This document shows positions 16,833 to 24,575 of a DNA stretch of 35,996 nucleotides, piece after piece. The notes under the pieces are model-generated. The model was not told where the DNA came from. It ran no database searches and saw nothing but the letters and a program-made list of their open reading frames with translations. Positions within the stretch are counted from its first letter, which is position 1. Each line of letters begins with the position of its first letter. Source of the DNA: Phycisphaerae bacterium (GTDB lineage: Bacteria; Planctomycetota; Phycisphaerae; UBA1845); assembly GCA_029260055.1 (NCBI GenBank), contig JAJDDX010000030.1:1-35996 (forward strand), in the 5' to 3' direction. A program made the translations under genes and the position numbers.

Positions 16833-17651
16833 TTAATTTTTAGATTTTGCTACGTAAAAGTCTGCAAAGAAATTCCCTTCATCTTCATATTCCTTAGTGC
16901 TAATTCCCATTCCATGTAGTAAGGAAATGGTCTGTCCTTTTTCTTTAGGGCCTGAAAAACTTCTTTGACGTATTGGTTTTATTTCACTTTTTACAACAGA
17001 ATAGTCATACATTTTAAAAACTTCTTCAATGTCTTCCATGTCGAATATTCTGAGAACAGAGAATGCAAAAATTGGTGCGATATACTCTTTTTCAGATTTG
17101 ATATAATTGGATTGTCTATTTTTAATTGCTTTTAGTAAATTTAAAAATGACTTGTATCCGATATAGCCAACACAACCAGTTGCAATCACTAAATCTATTT
17201 TCGGTAATGATCCTAACAAATTTAATTTTTCAGCCTCAAGATCAACGTTCATACCTCTTTCACACAAGTTCATCTCTTCAGAGAATTTTAAAGCCTCATC
17301 TGAAATATCTATTTGATAGAAATTCATATTATCATTACAATTACATTCCTCGTAGAATTGTTTGGTCTCTATTCTTGTAGGTTCAGTTCCATTTAGAAAG
17401 AAATCATTCAATTCTGACATTGTTAAATTATATTTCATCAGTGATGAGTTGATACCGTATGAGCTTCCCAAGTCTAAAACATTAATGGGTCTGGATAATG
17501 TCTTTTCAAGTTGCTCTATGATGGAGTTGTACAGCGGTTTTGTAGAATCTGATATGTCATATTCCAATCTATCCATCTCCTTTAGATAACTGCGTGGAGA
17601 ACCTTGCGTGTAAATATCTGTAAAATCTTTTTTTACTTTTAATTCATCCAT
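16833..17651 (-). CDS. Class I SAM-dependent methyltransferase-like protein
   Basis: A 272-residue protein from ATG 17651. Motif I is NVLDLGSSYGINSSLM at about residues 55-70 (the glycine-rich SAM loop is DLGSSYG). An acidic motif-II-like region (NFYQIDISDEAL) follows at about 109-120, and then PKIDLVIATGCVGYIG, a motif IV-like strand near 150-165. There are Cys residues in CNCND but no zinc pair. No membrane segment. The substrate cannot be inferred; the YIGYKSF and SGPKEKGQT regions do not match RNA or protein methyltransferases I know. It stands alone inside the accessory stretch and is transcribed away from the epimerase. Confidence 0.65.
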   Translation of the reverse strand: MDELKVKKDFTDIYTQGSPRSYLKEMDRLEYDISDSTKPLYNSIIEQLEKTLSRPINVLDLGSSYGINSSLMKYNLTMSELNDFFLNGTEPTRIETKQFYEECNCNDNMNFYQIDISDEALKFSEEMNLCERGMNVDLEAEKLNLLGSLPKIDLVIATGCVGYIGYKSFLNLLKAIKNRQSNYIKSEKEYIAPIFAFSVLRIFDMEDIEEVFKMYDYSVVKSEIKPIRQRSFSGPKEKGQTISLLHGMGISTKEYEDEGNFFADFYVAKSKN

Positions 17652-17768
17652 CTTGGAGTATTGGTATCATTCGTCACTTAATAAAGCCAGAACATTGAGC
17701 TAGTCACGAAACAAAAATTTCACAATAACATAAATCCATTAATACTATAAGTTGAGGATGTCTTTTAG

Positions 17769-18167
17769 TTGAAAATTGATCATATTGCAATTGCAGTAAA
17801 TGATGTTGAAGGATCTGCTAAAATTTACCAACAAGCCCTAGGTGTTGATGATGTTGAATTTGAAACAGTAGAGTCTGAAGGTGTTAAAGTTGCAATTTTA
17901 CATTTAGAAAATGCTCGTGTGGAGTTAATGCAACCCACAAATGATTCTAGCCCTATTAAGAAATTTTTAGATAAAAAGGGTCAAGGATTACATCATATGG
18001 CATTAGACACTGATAACATTGAAGGCGAGGTTGAACGAATGGAAGGGTGTGGAATTCAATTTTTAGGTAAGATTAGGCCTGGATCTGCTGGAACTAAAGT
18101 TACTTTCATCCATCCAAAATCATTGCATGGTGTATTGACAGAACTTTGCTCTCATCCTAAAGAGTGA
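17769..18167 (+). CDS. mce: Methylmalonyl-CoA epimerase
   Basis: Glyoxalase/VOC-fold metal enzyme that interconverts the R and S forms of methylmalonyl-CoA so the mutase can act. It has 132 residues with two beta-alpha-beta-beta-beta repeats. The first metal ligand His is in KIDHIAIAV (residue 5), another in GLHHMALD, and the last Glu in the GVLTELC segment near the end. The start is TTG at 17769 with an AT box (AATACTATAA, 17741-17750) about 20-28 bases upstream, pointing to a leaderless mRNA of its own. It belongs functionally with genes at 6143, 12243 and 13165 but is separated from the large subunit by 3 kb. Confidence 0.94.
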   Translation: MKIDHIAIAVNDVEGSAKIYQQALGVDDVEFETVESEGVKVAILHLENARVELMQPTNDSSPIKKFLDKKGQGLHHMALDTDNIEGEVERMEGCGIQFLGKIRPGSAGTKVTFIHPKSLHGVLTELCSHPKE

Positions 18168-18220
18168 ATCGACGTAATCAATCTTATCTAGATGGAACAA
18201 ATAACATGATGTTCAAAGAT

Positions 18221-18475
18221 CTATGCTGGAATGGATAATTCTTGTAAATGATTATAATGAGTTCTCAAAAAATCCATGGTTTTTCTGGCTTCAGTTTTAT
18301 CAAGTGGGGCTCCATTTGCAAGAATACTTGGATGTTTCAGATCAGACTTTAGTTCGTGAAGTGCTTTTTTGAGTTCTTGATCATGATTTGGTCTCAAAAA
18401 CTCTGTAATGCTATTTTCTATTTGTAAAATATCATTTTCTAAATTTGTGATGTCATGACGAATATTATTTTGCAT
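18221..18475 (-). CDS. Small helical protein of unknown function
   Basis: An 84-residue protein from ATG 18475 (a TTG at 18499 would add 8 residues). The sequence is helical with leucine-rich heptad-like spacing (TNLENDILQIENSITEFL, then ELKKALHELKSDLK), suggesting a small coiled coil. It has no Cys and no membrane segment. Convergent with the epimerase. I do not recognise the family. Confidence 0.55.
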   Translation of the reverse strand: MQNNIRHDITNLENDILQIENSITEFLRPNHDQELKKALHELKSDLKHPSILANGAPLDKTEARKTMDFLRTHYNHLQELSIPA

Positions 18476-18695
18476 TAGAATTCTAAAGATGTTATTCAAG
18501 ATAACTTCGATTCTTGCATCTCTTAATTATTGATTAATAATTACTAAAAAATCAAACAGATCTTTCATTTTGGCACCATAATGTTTATTGTCAATTTTGT
18601 ATCAAATGAATTATGGGAGAATATGAAATGGCGGCATACCATGTACGCTCTACTCTTACTTTGAGTGGGATCGAAGGTCAAAATTAGAGGAATTA

Positions 18696-18857
18696 ATGGC
18701 AAAACTGACCTGTGCAAATTATGGTTTTGAGTGTGATTTTATCGCAGAAGGTGAAATGGAAGATGTAATTAAAAAATTCAGAACTCATACAAATGATGAA
18801 CATGGAATAGATTATTCAAAGGAATCCTTAATGCAATTTATTATCCGTCAGAATTAG
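18696..18857 (+). CDS. DUF1059-family small protein
   Basis: A 53-residue ORF from ATG 18696, starting MAKLTCANYGFECDFIAEGE. The pattern C-x6-C, an acidic helix and a conserved HTNDEHG-type stretch is the DUF1059 signature. Family members are short putative metal or ligand-binding proteins common in haloarchaea, thaumarchaea and soil bacteria; biochemistry is unknown. The same frame stays open upstream to a TGA near 18627 with protein-like sequence but no start codon. A second DUF1059 gene lies at 20968 on the other strand. Confidence 0.65.
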   Translation: MAKLTCANYGFECDFIAEGEMEDVIKKFRTHTNDEHGIDYSKESLMQFIIRQN

Positions 18858-18871
18858 ATTAGATGAAAAAT

Positions 18872-18900
18872 ACTAACGAATAATTGACTCGCTTCATCTA
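18872..18900 (+). repeat. Direct repeat A, copy 1
   Basis: 29 bases beginning ACTAACGAATA and ending CATCTA; 23 of 29 bases are shared with copy 2 at 19459-19487. Starts 15 bases after the DUF1059 stop. Confidence 0.45.
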
Positions 18901-18928
18901 CTAAATTATTTCAATTTTTTTCATAATC

Positions 18929-19309
18929 TTATATGGGATTATGGATCAACTCAAGAACTTTGTTGATAATTCTTGTATGATCTACACTGGTTTCAGTAGC
19001 CAGCAATAGCATATGTTTCTCATCTATTGGAAATGTGATTCGTTTTAGTTTGTCATATTCAGCCATGGCATATTTGGTATTGCCTAGTTTGTGCTCGATA
19101 TTTTTTCTAGTTTGCCATCTTTGACTTGCATAATAATGCATCATCTTAAGTTCATCATCACTGAGTATTGGGTTGACTTTGTCCCTAAAACCTCCACAAA
19201 TCTTTTCGCCATTTTTGTCTTGAATAGCAGTATACCGAATTGCAGAATCTATGCTCATGACATCAGCATACAATTTATCAAAATCCAATAATGTCTTAAT
19301 TGGAATCAA
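18929..19309 (-). CDS. DUF6659-like thaumarchaeal protein
   Basis: A 126-residue protein starting at TTG 19309; an ATG at codon 18 is an alternative. The architecture DFDKLYADVMSIDSAIRYTA, then DKNGEKICGG, then the Arg-rich RWQTRKNIEHKLG and the strand RITFPIDEKHMLLLATE resembles the profilin/roadblock-like DUF6659 proteins that occur in many copies in Thaumarchaeota. Their role is unknown; a sensing or scaffold role is inferred from fold resemblance. No membrane segment. It lies between two copies of a direct repeat. Confidence 0.65.
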   Translation of the reverse strand: MIPIKTLLDFDKLYADVMSIDSAIRYTAIQDKNGEKICGGFRDKVNPILSDDELKMMHYYASQRWQTRKNIEHKLGNTKYAMAEYDKLKRITFPIDEKHMLLLATETSVDHTRIINKVLELIHNPI

Positions 19310-19458
19310 CTATTAAAATTTGAATTATCAATTTGCATAACCGTATACAAGATTACGTGATATTGTTTCCCCATCCACTCTCCACTAAATAGTAAATCTC
19401 AAATTATACCTAAGAAAGTCTCAAGTTTCTAAGGAGTAAACCCAAAGAACCTAAAAAA

Positions 19459-19487
19459 ACTAACGAATAGTTGGCCTGATCCATCTA
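19459..19487 (+). repeat. Direct repeat A, copy 2
   Basis: 29 bases matching 23 of 29 positions of copy 1 at 18872-18900; together they bracket the DUF6659-like gene. Confidence 0.45.
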
Positions 19488-19508
19488 AATATAATTTAAA
19501 TTTTAGAT

Positions 19509-19542
19509 GATAAGCTCGTTTTACTTTACCTATCCTAAAGAA
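19509..19542 (+). repeat. Direct repeat B, copy 1
   Basis: 34 bases beginning GATAAGCTCGTTTTACTT and ending TCCTAAAGAA, matching copy 2 (19678-19711) at 31 of 34. In frame from ATG 19507 it encodes ISSFYFTYPKE within a 16-codon ORF, so it could be a duplicated coding relic. The interval 19310-19763 otherwise shows no gene. Confidence 0.5.
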
Positions 19543-19677
19543 CAAACTAGGTCTTAAACACCATCAAAGGTTCGGATTGTAGAGGATTTGGTTCTAAGAG
19601 AATTAAACTAATTTTCTAAAATTCGCCCCCGGCATTAAAAGGATCAAAATAAGCCACTTTCTAACTATTAAGTTACG

Positions 19678-19711
19678 GATAAGCTCGTTTTACTTCACTA
19701 ATCCTAAAGAA
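19678..19711 (+). repeat. Direct repeat B, copy 2
   Basis: 31 of 34 identical to copy 1, 169 bases downstream. In the matching frame it reads ISSFYFTNPKE then a stop, again without a start codon. Confidence 0.5.
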
Positions 19712-19763
19712 TAGCCGCATACTAAACGTATTCTAACTATCAATACGCTTAAGTGAACGGGAA

Positions 19764-19925
19764 ATTCTGATTTGTACGAACTGCCATAAAATAAGCGAAC
19801 CTCATGTTTGGAGATATTCAAAAACCAACAAATTTCGTAGATGTGTTAAATGCAAATCAAAAATTAAAATGAATCAAAAAGAATTTGACCTCAAATGGGG
19901 TAAAAATCAAATCATTGTTCAATAG
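19764..19925 (+). pseudogene. Zinc-ribbon ORF without a standard start codon
   Basis: The frame is open from a TAA near 19731 to TAG 19923. It has a clear ribbon: CTNC (from 19773) and, 21 residues later, CVKC, followed by the basic KSKIKMNQKEFDLKWGKN. No ATG, GTG or TTG precedes the first CxxC in frame; only ATT and CTG (19764-19772) are available. Either it starts at a rare codon, or a 5' part was lost. Its end lies one base from the end of the convergent zinc ribbon gene. Confidence 0.45.
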
Positions 19926-19926
19926 A

Positions 19927-20043
19927 TTATTTCCTGCTCTCTTTTTGTCTAATTTGGTTGCACCTGTCACATAGTTTGTAATTTTTACCGATTCCTCTAG
20001 AACTTCTACACGATGTCCCGCATTTTTTACATATGTAATCCAT
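19927..20043 (-). CDS. 38-residue zinc-ribbon protein
   Basis: Minus-strand ORF from ATG 20043 to TAA 19927. CKKCGTSC (residues 5-12) and CDRC (25-28) frame a basic loop with RSSRG; the tail NQIRQKESRK is basic. This is a typical mini zinc ribbon that could bind nucleic acid. It lies tail to tail with the ribbon ORF at 19764 and about 60 bases downstream of the HTH-CBS gene on the same strand. Function unknown. Confidence 0.6.
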   Translation of the reverse strand: MDYICKKCGTSCRSSRGIGKNYKLCDRCNQIRQKESRK

Positions 20044-20104
20044 GTGATGATTGTTTGAAATCAATTGTCTTAAGACTATTTGCTGTTAGAAAAAATTAAC
20101 AATG

Positions 20105-20713
20105 TCATTCCATCATTTTTAAAGTATCTGATGCTGTTATGATGCCTATGATTTTTGTTTTTTTTGAAACTAGAATGCATTTAGAATATCTTATCAAAGG
20201 AACCAGAACATTTGCAGGTGTATCGAAATCTACAATTGGTGGAACTGAATCCATGGTGTCTGATAACTTTGCTTTTTTTAATTCTGTTTCTCCTAAATCT
20301 GAAAGATGTTTCACTATTCCGTCCTCTGAGACCACTCCTACTACATCTGAATTGTCAAACACTGGAATTTGACTAATGGATAACTCATGCATTTTTTTAA
20401 TTGCATCATGAAGAGTGTTTGTTGGTTTTAACTTTACAATACTCTTGCTGCAAAAATCCCCTGCGGTATGAGATGATGATTCTCCTTCTAATTTGGCAAG
20501 ACTTTCAAATATTTTTTTAGCAGTCTCATAACTTGGCTGGCTTCTCCCTGATTCAATTTGGTTGATCATTGAAGTGCTTATTCCTGCCATAGTTGCAAGT
20601 TTTTTTTGAGTAATGCCAATTTTCAACCTAATTTGTTTAATGGAATCAATTCTGGGTAGCAATTCATTTAGAGATGATTTTGATTGATTTAAAAATTTAT
20701 TTTCAGAGATCAT
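20105..20713 (-). CDS. HTH (XRE) plus CBS-pair regulator
   Basis: A 202-residue transcription regulator. Residues about 22-70 form a Cro/C1-type helix-turn-helix (QIRLKIGITQKKLATMAGIS, then SMINQIESGRSQPS). Residues about 85-200 are two CBS modules (SISQIPVFDNSDVVGVVSED and ILVSKKTKIIGIITASDT), which usually sense adenosyl ligands such as AMP, ATP or SAM. This architecture is common in archaea. The ATG lies 6 bases after the stop of the C2H2 microgene upstream, so the two are likely co-transcribed. Targets not evident. Confidence 0.88.
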   Translation of the reverse strand: MISENKFLNQSKSSLNELLPRIDSIKQIRLKIGITQKKLATMAGISTSMINQIESGRSQPSYETAKKIFESLAKLEGESSSHTAGDFCSKSIVKLKPTNTLHDAIKKMHELSISQIPVFDNSDVVGVVSEDGIVKHLSDLGETELKKAKLSDTMDSVPPIVDFDTPANVLVPLIRYSKCILVSKKTKIIGIITASDTLKMME

Positions 20714-20719
20714 TATAGC

Positions 20720-20875
20720 TCAGTCATTGTTTCTTAATCCCCATTTCAATTCCCCCGGTTCTTTCACAAATGATTCTGGGGATTCCCCACTGTGGGTATT
20801 TTTGATATGGGACATGTATACAACAAGTGAAGAACAGGGTTGATTACACATTGGACATATTTTACTAAACGCCAT
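20720..20875 (-). CDS. 51-residue C2H2-type zinc-finger protein
   Basis: Minus-strand ORF from ATG 20875 to TGA 20720. CPMCNQPC (Cys7, Cys10, Cys14) is followed by a helix with SHIKNTHSG (His23, His28), giving a C2H2 finger; the tail is GELKWGLRNND. The gene is six bases upstream of HTH-CBS and in the same direction, which suggests a joint role in regulation. Related small C2H2 proteins are common in thaumarchaea and viruses of archaea. Confidence 0.65.
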   Translation of the reverse strand: MAFSKICPMCNQPCSSLVVYMSHIKNTHSGESPESFVKEPGELKWGLRNND

Positions 20876-20967
20876 GATTAATTATCTCAAATCTGACATA
20901 TTAGCAAGGTTGTAATTTTCAAGTTTGATTCTGTTATTTATTTTAAAAATTAAGATGTTTTTAGAAT

Positions 20968-21144
20968 TCAGATGTCTTTGATAAGTGATTTAATACTGTG
21001 AATGGATTCTGAATTCATCTCGATCTCTTTGTGCTTTTCAATGACATGTTTAGTGACTTTTTCCATTAATTCTTTTTCTGTGGATGCTGTTGCTGACCAG
21101 CTGCAATCTTTCCCTGCATCCGAACAGCTTATACTTTTTGTCAT
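20968..21144 (-). CDS. DUF1059-family small protein (second copy)
   Basis: A 58-residue ORF from ATG 21144 to TGA 20968 (MTKSISCSDAGKDCSWSATA start, then TEKELMEKVTKHVIEKH). It has C-x6-C and the helix KELMEKVTKHVIEKH, which match DUF1059 more classically than the copy at 18696. It lies 21 bases downstream of the PPDK stop, in the same direction, so it may be the last gene of that transcript. Role unknown. Confidence 0.65.
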   Translation of the reverse strand: MTKSISCSDAGKDCSWSATASTEKELMEKVTKHVIEKHKEIEMNSESIHSIKSLIKDI

Positions 21145-21164
21145 GATATTGGTAATTTGTAGAA

Positions 21165-23855
21165 TTATTTATTTTTTTTCTTTGTTTTAGATTTTGCTTT
21201 CTTTGGTTGTTCAATTGCTGCTTGAGCCGCTGCAACTATTGCGATTGGAATTCTATGTGGTGATGCACTTACATAGCTTAGTCCTGCATCATGACAGAAT
21301 TTGATGGAACTTGGATCTCCTCCATGCTCTCCACATATCCCAACTTCCATGTTTGGTCGTAATTTACGCCCAGCAGCAAGACCTATTTTTATTAAACTAC
21401 CTACACCGTTAACATCAATTGATTGGAATGGGTTTCTTTCTAAGAGTTCTTTTTCCATGTATTCTGGAAGGAATTTCCCCTCAACGTCTTCTCGACTGAA
21501 ACTAAAAGTCCCTTGAGTCAAGTCATTAGTACCAAAACTAAAGAATTCTGCTGTGGTTGCAAGTTCATTTGCAGTTAGAGCAGCTCTTACAACTTCTATC
21601 ATAGTTCCAAAGTTGATTTTTAATTTCATTTTGTATTTAGTTTCAGTTTCTTTCTTTATTGCATCGTAAATTTTCTTTATGTGATTTAATTCTGCAATAC
21701 TACTTATTTGTGGAATCATTATTTGTGGATGTGCTTTGACTTTCTTTTTTGTTAACTCAACTAATGCTTCAAAGACTGCTTTAATTTGCATTTCATAAAT
21801 CTCTGGGTATGTGATTCCGACTCTAACTCCTCTATGTCCCATCATTGGATTTATTTCTGCTAACTCTCTTGCTCTTTTGAGGATAATTTTTGTTTTGTTA
21901 ATTTCATTTGTATCTCCACTTGCTTCTAATTTTTGAATTTTTTCTACTAGTTCTTCTGGATTTGGTAAGAACTCATGAAGTGGAGGATCAAGTAGTCTAA
22001 TTGTAACTTCATACCCTTCCATCGCCTTTAAAATTTCAATAAAATCACTTTTTTGTAATTGGCCTAATTTGGTTAAGATTTTGCTTCGATCTTCAATATT
22101 TTCAGCCATGATCATTTCTACGAATAAGTTAATTCTATCACTTCCATTGAACATTCTTTCTGTTCTGCATAATCCAATCCCTTGACCGCCAAACTTTCTT
22201 GCAAGGATTGCTCCTTCTGGAGTATCTGCATTTGCTCTAATTCCTAACGTTTTTGTTTTTTGTGCCCAGTCTAAAATTTGCTCAAAGTCTTTTGTTACTT
22301 TTGGCTCTACTGTTGGGATATCTCCAATATAGACAGTTCCTGCGCTTCCATCAATGGTAATTATTTCTCTTTCTTTGATTGTAATTCCATTTGCTGTACA
22401 TGTGTTGTCATCATAATTAATTTTTAATTCTGGGCATCCTACTATGCATGGTTTTCCCATCCCTCTTGAGACAATCGCTGCATGAGATGATTTTCCTCCC
22501 AAACTAGTCAGAATCCCTTCTGATGAAAAGAATGCGGGCACATCTTCTGGTTTTGTTTCTTTTCTTACTAGGATTACTTTATTTCCTGCATCTCCTAACT
22601 CTATTGCTTTTTTTACGTCAAAGACAACAATTCCACTTGCAGCCCCAGGTGATGCTGGAATTCCTTTTGCTAATAGTTTATAATTTTTTATTTCTGATTC
22701 ATCCATTGTTCTATGAAGTAATGCTTCTAATTGTTGTGCAGGAATTCTTGTAAGTGCCCTTTCTTTATCGATTAATTTCTCTTTTACCATGTCTACTGAT
22801 GTTTTTACAAGAGCTGCTGCACTCATCTTTGCTGTTCTTGTTTGTAACAAGTAGAATTTTCCTTGCTCGATAGTAAATTCAATATCTTGCGGTTCTCTGA
22901 AATGTTTTTCTAATTTTGCACATGCATTACTTAGTTCTTTGTGTGATTTTGGCATGTCTTTTTTTAACAATTCGATACTCAATCCAGTTCTTACACCTGC
23001 AACAACATCTTCACCTTGTGCATTGATTAGATATTCACCTTCCATCTCTTTTTTACCGTTGTGGCCATTTCTTGTAAATACAACTCCTGTTGCACTATCG
23101 TCTCCCATATTTCCAAACACCATCGTAACCACGTTAACTGCAGTCCCATTTGCAATATCTTTTGTTATGTTATTTTTTTCACGATAAACAATTGCTCTTT
23201 CCCCCATCCAACTTTTAAAAACAGCTTCTATGGATAGCACTAATTGCTCATTAGGTGTGTCTGGAAATTTTCTTTTTGTATGCTCTTCACATATTTTTTT
23301 GTACTCTGATACAATTGTTTTTAATGATTCTACGTTTAGCTTGCTGTCGTCTGTAACTCCCTGCTTGGATTTTGCAGAGTCTAGCACATGTTCAAACCTC
23401 TCATCATTGACTCCAAATACGACTTTGCCAAATAACTGAATAAACCTTCTATACGAATCCCATGAAAAACGTGGATTCTTTGTTTGCTCTGCAAAGCCTT
23501 CAACCGTTTTCTCATTTAATCCTAAATTCAAAATTGTATCCATCATTCCGGGCATTGATATGGCCGCACCTGATCGAACCGATACTAGCAATGGATTCTT
23601 TGTGGAATTCCATTTTTTACCTGTCTTTTTCTCCATTTTTGCAATGTTTTTCATCACTGCTGGCATCACATCTTTTGGAAGTTTTTTGCCATTATCGTAA
23701 TACTTGTTACAAACTTCTGTTGTGATCGTAAATCCCGGGGGTACTGGAAGTTTTAATCTAGTCATTTCGCTTAATCCTGCCCCTTTGCCCCCTAGGAGCA
23801 TTCTGTTTTTACTGTCTGCCTCTTCAAATGCATAAACTGGTTTGGTTTTTACCAT
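21165..23855 (-). CDS. ppdK: Pyruvate, phosphate dikinase
   Basis: Converts pyruvate, ATP and Pi to phosphoenolpyruvate, AMP and PPi (reversibly); in this autotroph it drives gluconeogenesis from the CO2-fixation cycle. It has 896 residues, the family's usual length. The N-terminal nucleotide-binding domain starts with GGKGAGLSEM near residue 22. The phosphohistidine loop GGKSSHAAIVSRGMG has the catalytic His458. The C-terminal PEP/pyruvate TIM barrel includes GQGIGLCRTERMF and the CGEHGGDPSSI cysteine (general acid) region. The C-terminus ends in a Lys-rich tail of about 12 residues, possibly an extra. Followed downstream by DUF1059. Confidence 0.96.
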   Translation of the reverse strand: MVKTKPVYAFEEADSKNRMLLGGKGAGLSEMTRLKLPVPPGFTITTEVCNKYYDNGKKLPKDVMPAVMKNIAKMEKKTGKKWNSTKNPLLVSVRSGAAISMPGMMDTILNLGLNEKTVEGFAEQTKNPRFSWDSYRRFIQLFGKVVFGVNDERFEHVLDSAKSKQGVTDDSKLNVESLKTIVSEYKKICEEHTKRKFPDTPNEQLVLSIEAVFKSWMGERAIVYREKNNITKDIANGTAVNVVTMVFGNMGDDSATGVVFTRNGHNGKKEMEGEYLINAQGEDVVAGVRTGLSIELLKKDMPKSHKELSNACAKLEKHFREPQDIEFTIEQGKFYLLQTRTAKMSAAALVKTSVDMVKEKLIDKERALTRIPAQQLEALLHRTMDESEIKNYKLLAKGIPASPGAASGIVVFDVKKAIELGDAGNKVILVRKETKPEDVPAFFSSEGILTSLGGKSSHAAIVSRGMGKPCIVGCPELKINYDDNTCTANGITIKEREIITIDGSAGTVYIGDIPTVEPKVTKDFEQILDWAQKTKTLGIRANADTPEGAILARKFGGQGIGLCRTERMFNGSDRINLFVEMIMAENIEDRSKILTKLGQLQKSDFIEILKAMEGYEVTIRLLDPPLHEFLPNPEELVEKIQKLEASGDTNEINKTKIILKRARELAEINPMMGHRGVRVGITYPEIYEMQIKAVFEALVELTKKKVKAHPQIMIPQISSIAELNHIKKIYDAIKKETETKYKMKLKINFGTMIEVVRAALTANELATTAEFFSFGTNDLTQGTFSFSREDVEGKFLPEYMEKELLERNPFQSIDVNGVGSLIKIGLAAGRKLRPNMEVGICGEHGGDPSSIKFCHDAGLSYVSASPHRIPIAIVAAAQAAIEQPKKAKSKTKKKNK

Positions 23856-23882
23856 GCAAAATTTTGTAAATTATTTGGCTTT

Positions 23883-24539
23883 TTAAACTAATGCCTTGGC
23901 AAATTCTGAAATTATTTTATTCCAGTCCTTTGCTTTGATAATTCCACTAGCTACAAGTATTCCTTTCGATCCCAGATCTATTGCTTTTGCAACGTCTTCT
24001 CCAGATACAATGCCCGCACCGCAAAGTAATTTTGTTTTATTTTTTGCGTTTTTTACGACATCTGCAGCTTTTGTAATCAATTCCGGTTTTTCTTTGGACA
24101 CTGATTTACCTGAACCTATTAACTCTGGGGGTTCGATTGCAATATAATCCGGATTAAGATTCACATATTTTTTTACTTCTGCAACATTTTTTACACATAA
24201 TATGGATGTCATTTTTAATTCTTTTAATTTCAATACCAGTTGCTCAATTTCTTTGCTTGTAATTCTGTGTTCGCTGTGATTGATTAATGATCCTTTGACG
24301 TTGGATTTTTTTAATAACTCTGGAATTACAAAACCTGTCGTGCTTCCAACTTTGGATACGTCAATATGTTGAGCAAGAATTGAAACAGAACTGTTTGCTA
24401 CCAGACCAACCAAGTGCTGTGGCGGTGATATGGCAATTTTAATTTTATATTTTTTAGAAATTTTTTCTGCTATTTTTACAAACTTGACAATGTTGTCTCC
24501 TGCGATCTCTTCATAGTTTTTACAATTTATTACAAACAT
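23883..24539 (-). CDS. tpiA: Triosephosphate isomerase (archaeal type)
   Basis: Interconverts dihydroxyacetone phosphate and glyceraldehyde 3-phosphate. The protein is 218 residues, the short archaeal form. Asn5 and Lys7 form the active-site start of the barrel (INCKNYE). The electrophilic His is in INHSEHR near 89-95 and the catalytic Glu in AIEPPELIGSG near 136. The C-terminal phosphate loop is CGAGIVSG. It is 27 bases upstream of ppdK in the same direction, linking two gluconeogenic enzymes. Confidence 0.94.
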   Translation of the reverse strand: MFVINCKNYEEIAGDNIVKFVKIAEKISKKYKIKIAISPPQHLVGLVANSSVSILAQHIDVSKVGSTTGFVIPELLKKSNVKGSLINHSEHRITSKEIEQLVLKLKELKMTSILCVKNVAEVKKYVNLNPDYIAIEPPELIGSGKSVSKEKPELITKAADVVKNAKNKTKLLCGAGIVSGEDVAKAIDLGSKGILVASGIIKAKDWNKIISEFAKALV

Positions 24540-24575
24540 CTTTTTAAAATCCCCAATATTGTATTTAATTCTTGA

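Noticed and set aside
19310-19763. Possible structural RNA between the DUF6659-like gene and the ribbon ORF
   Set aside because: I looked for tRNA T-loops, cloverleaf-type pairing and C/D boxes; a GGTTCGGATT is present but no matching acceptor or anticodon arm can be formed.
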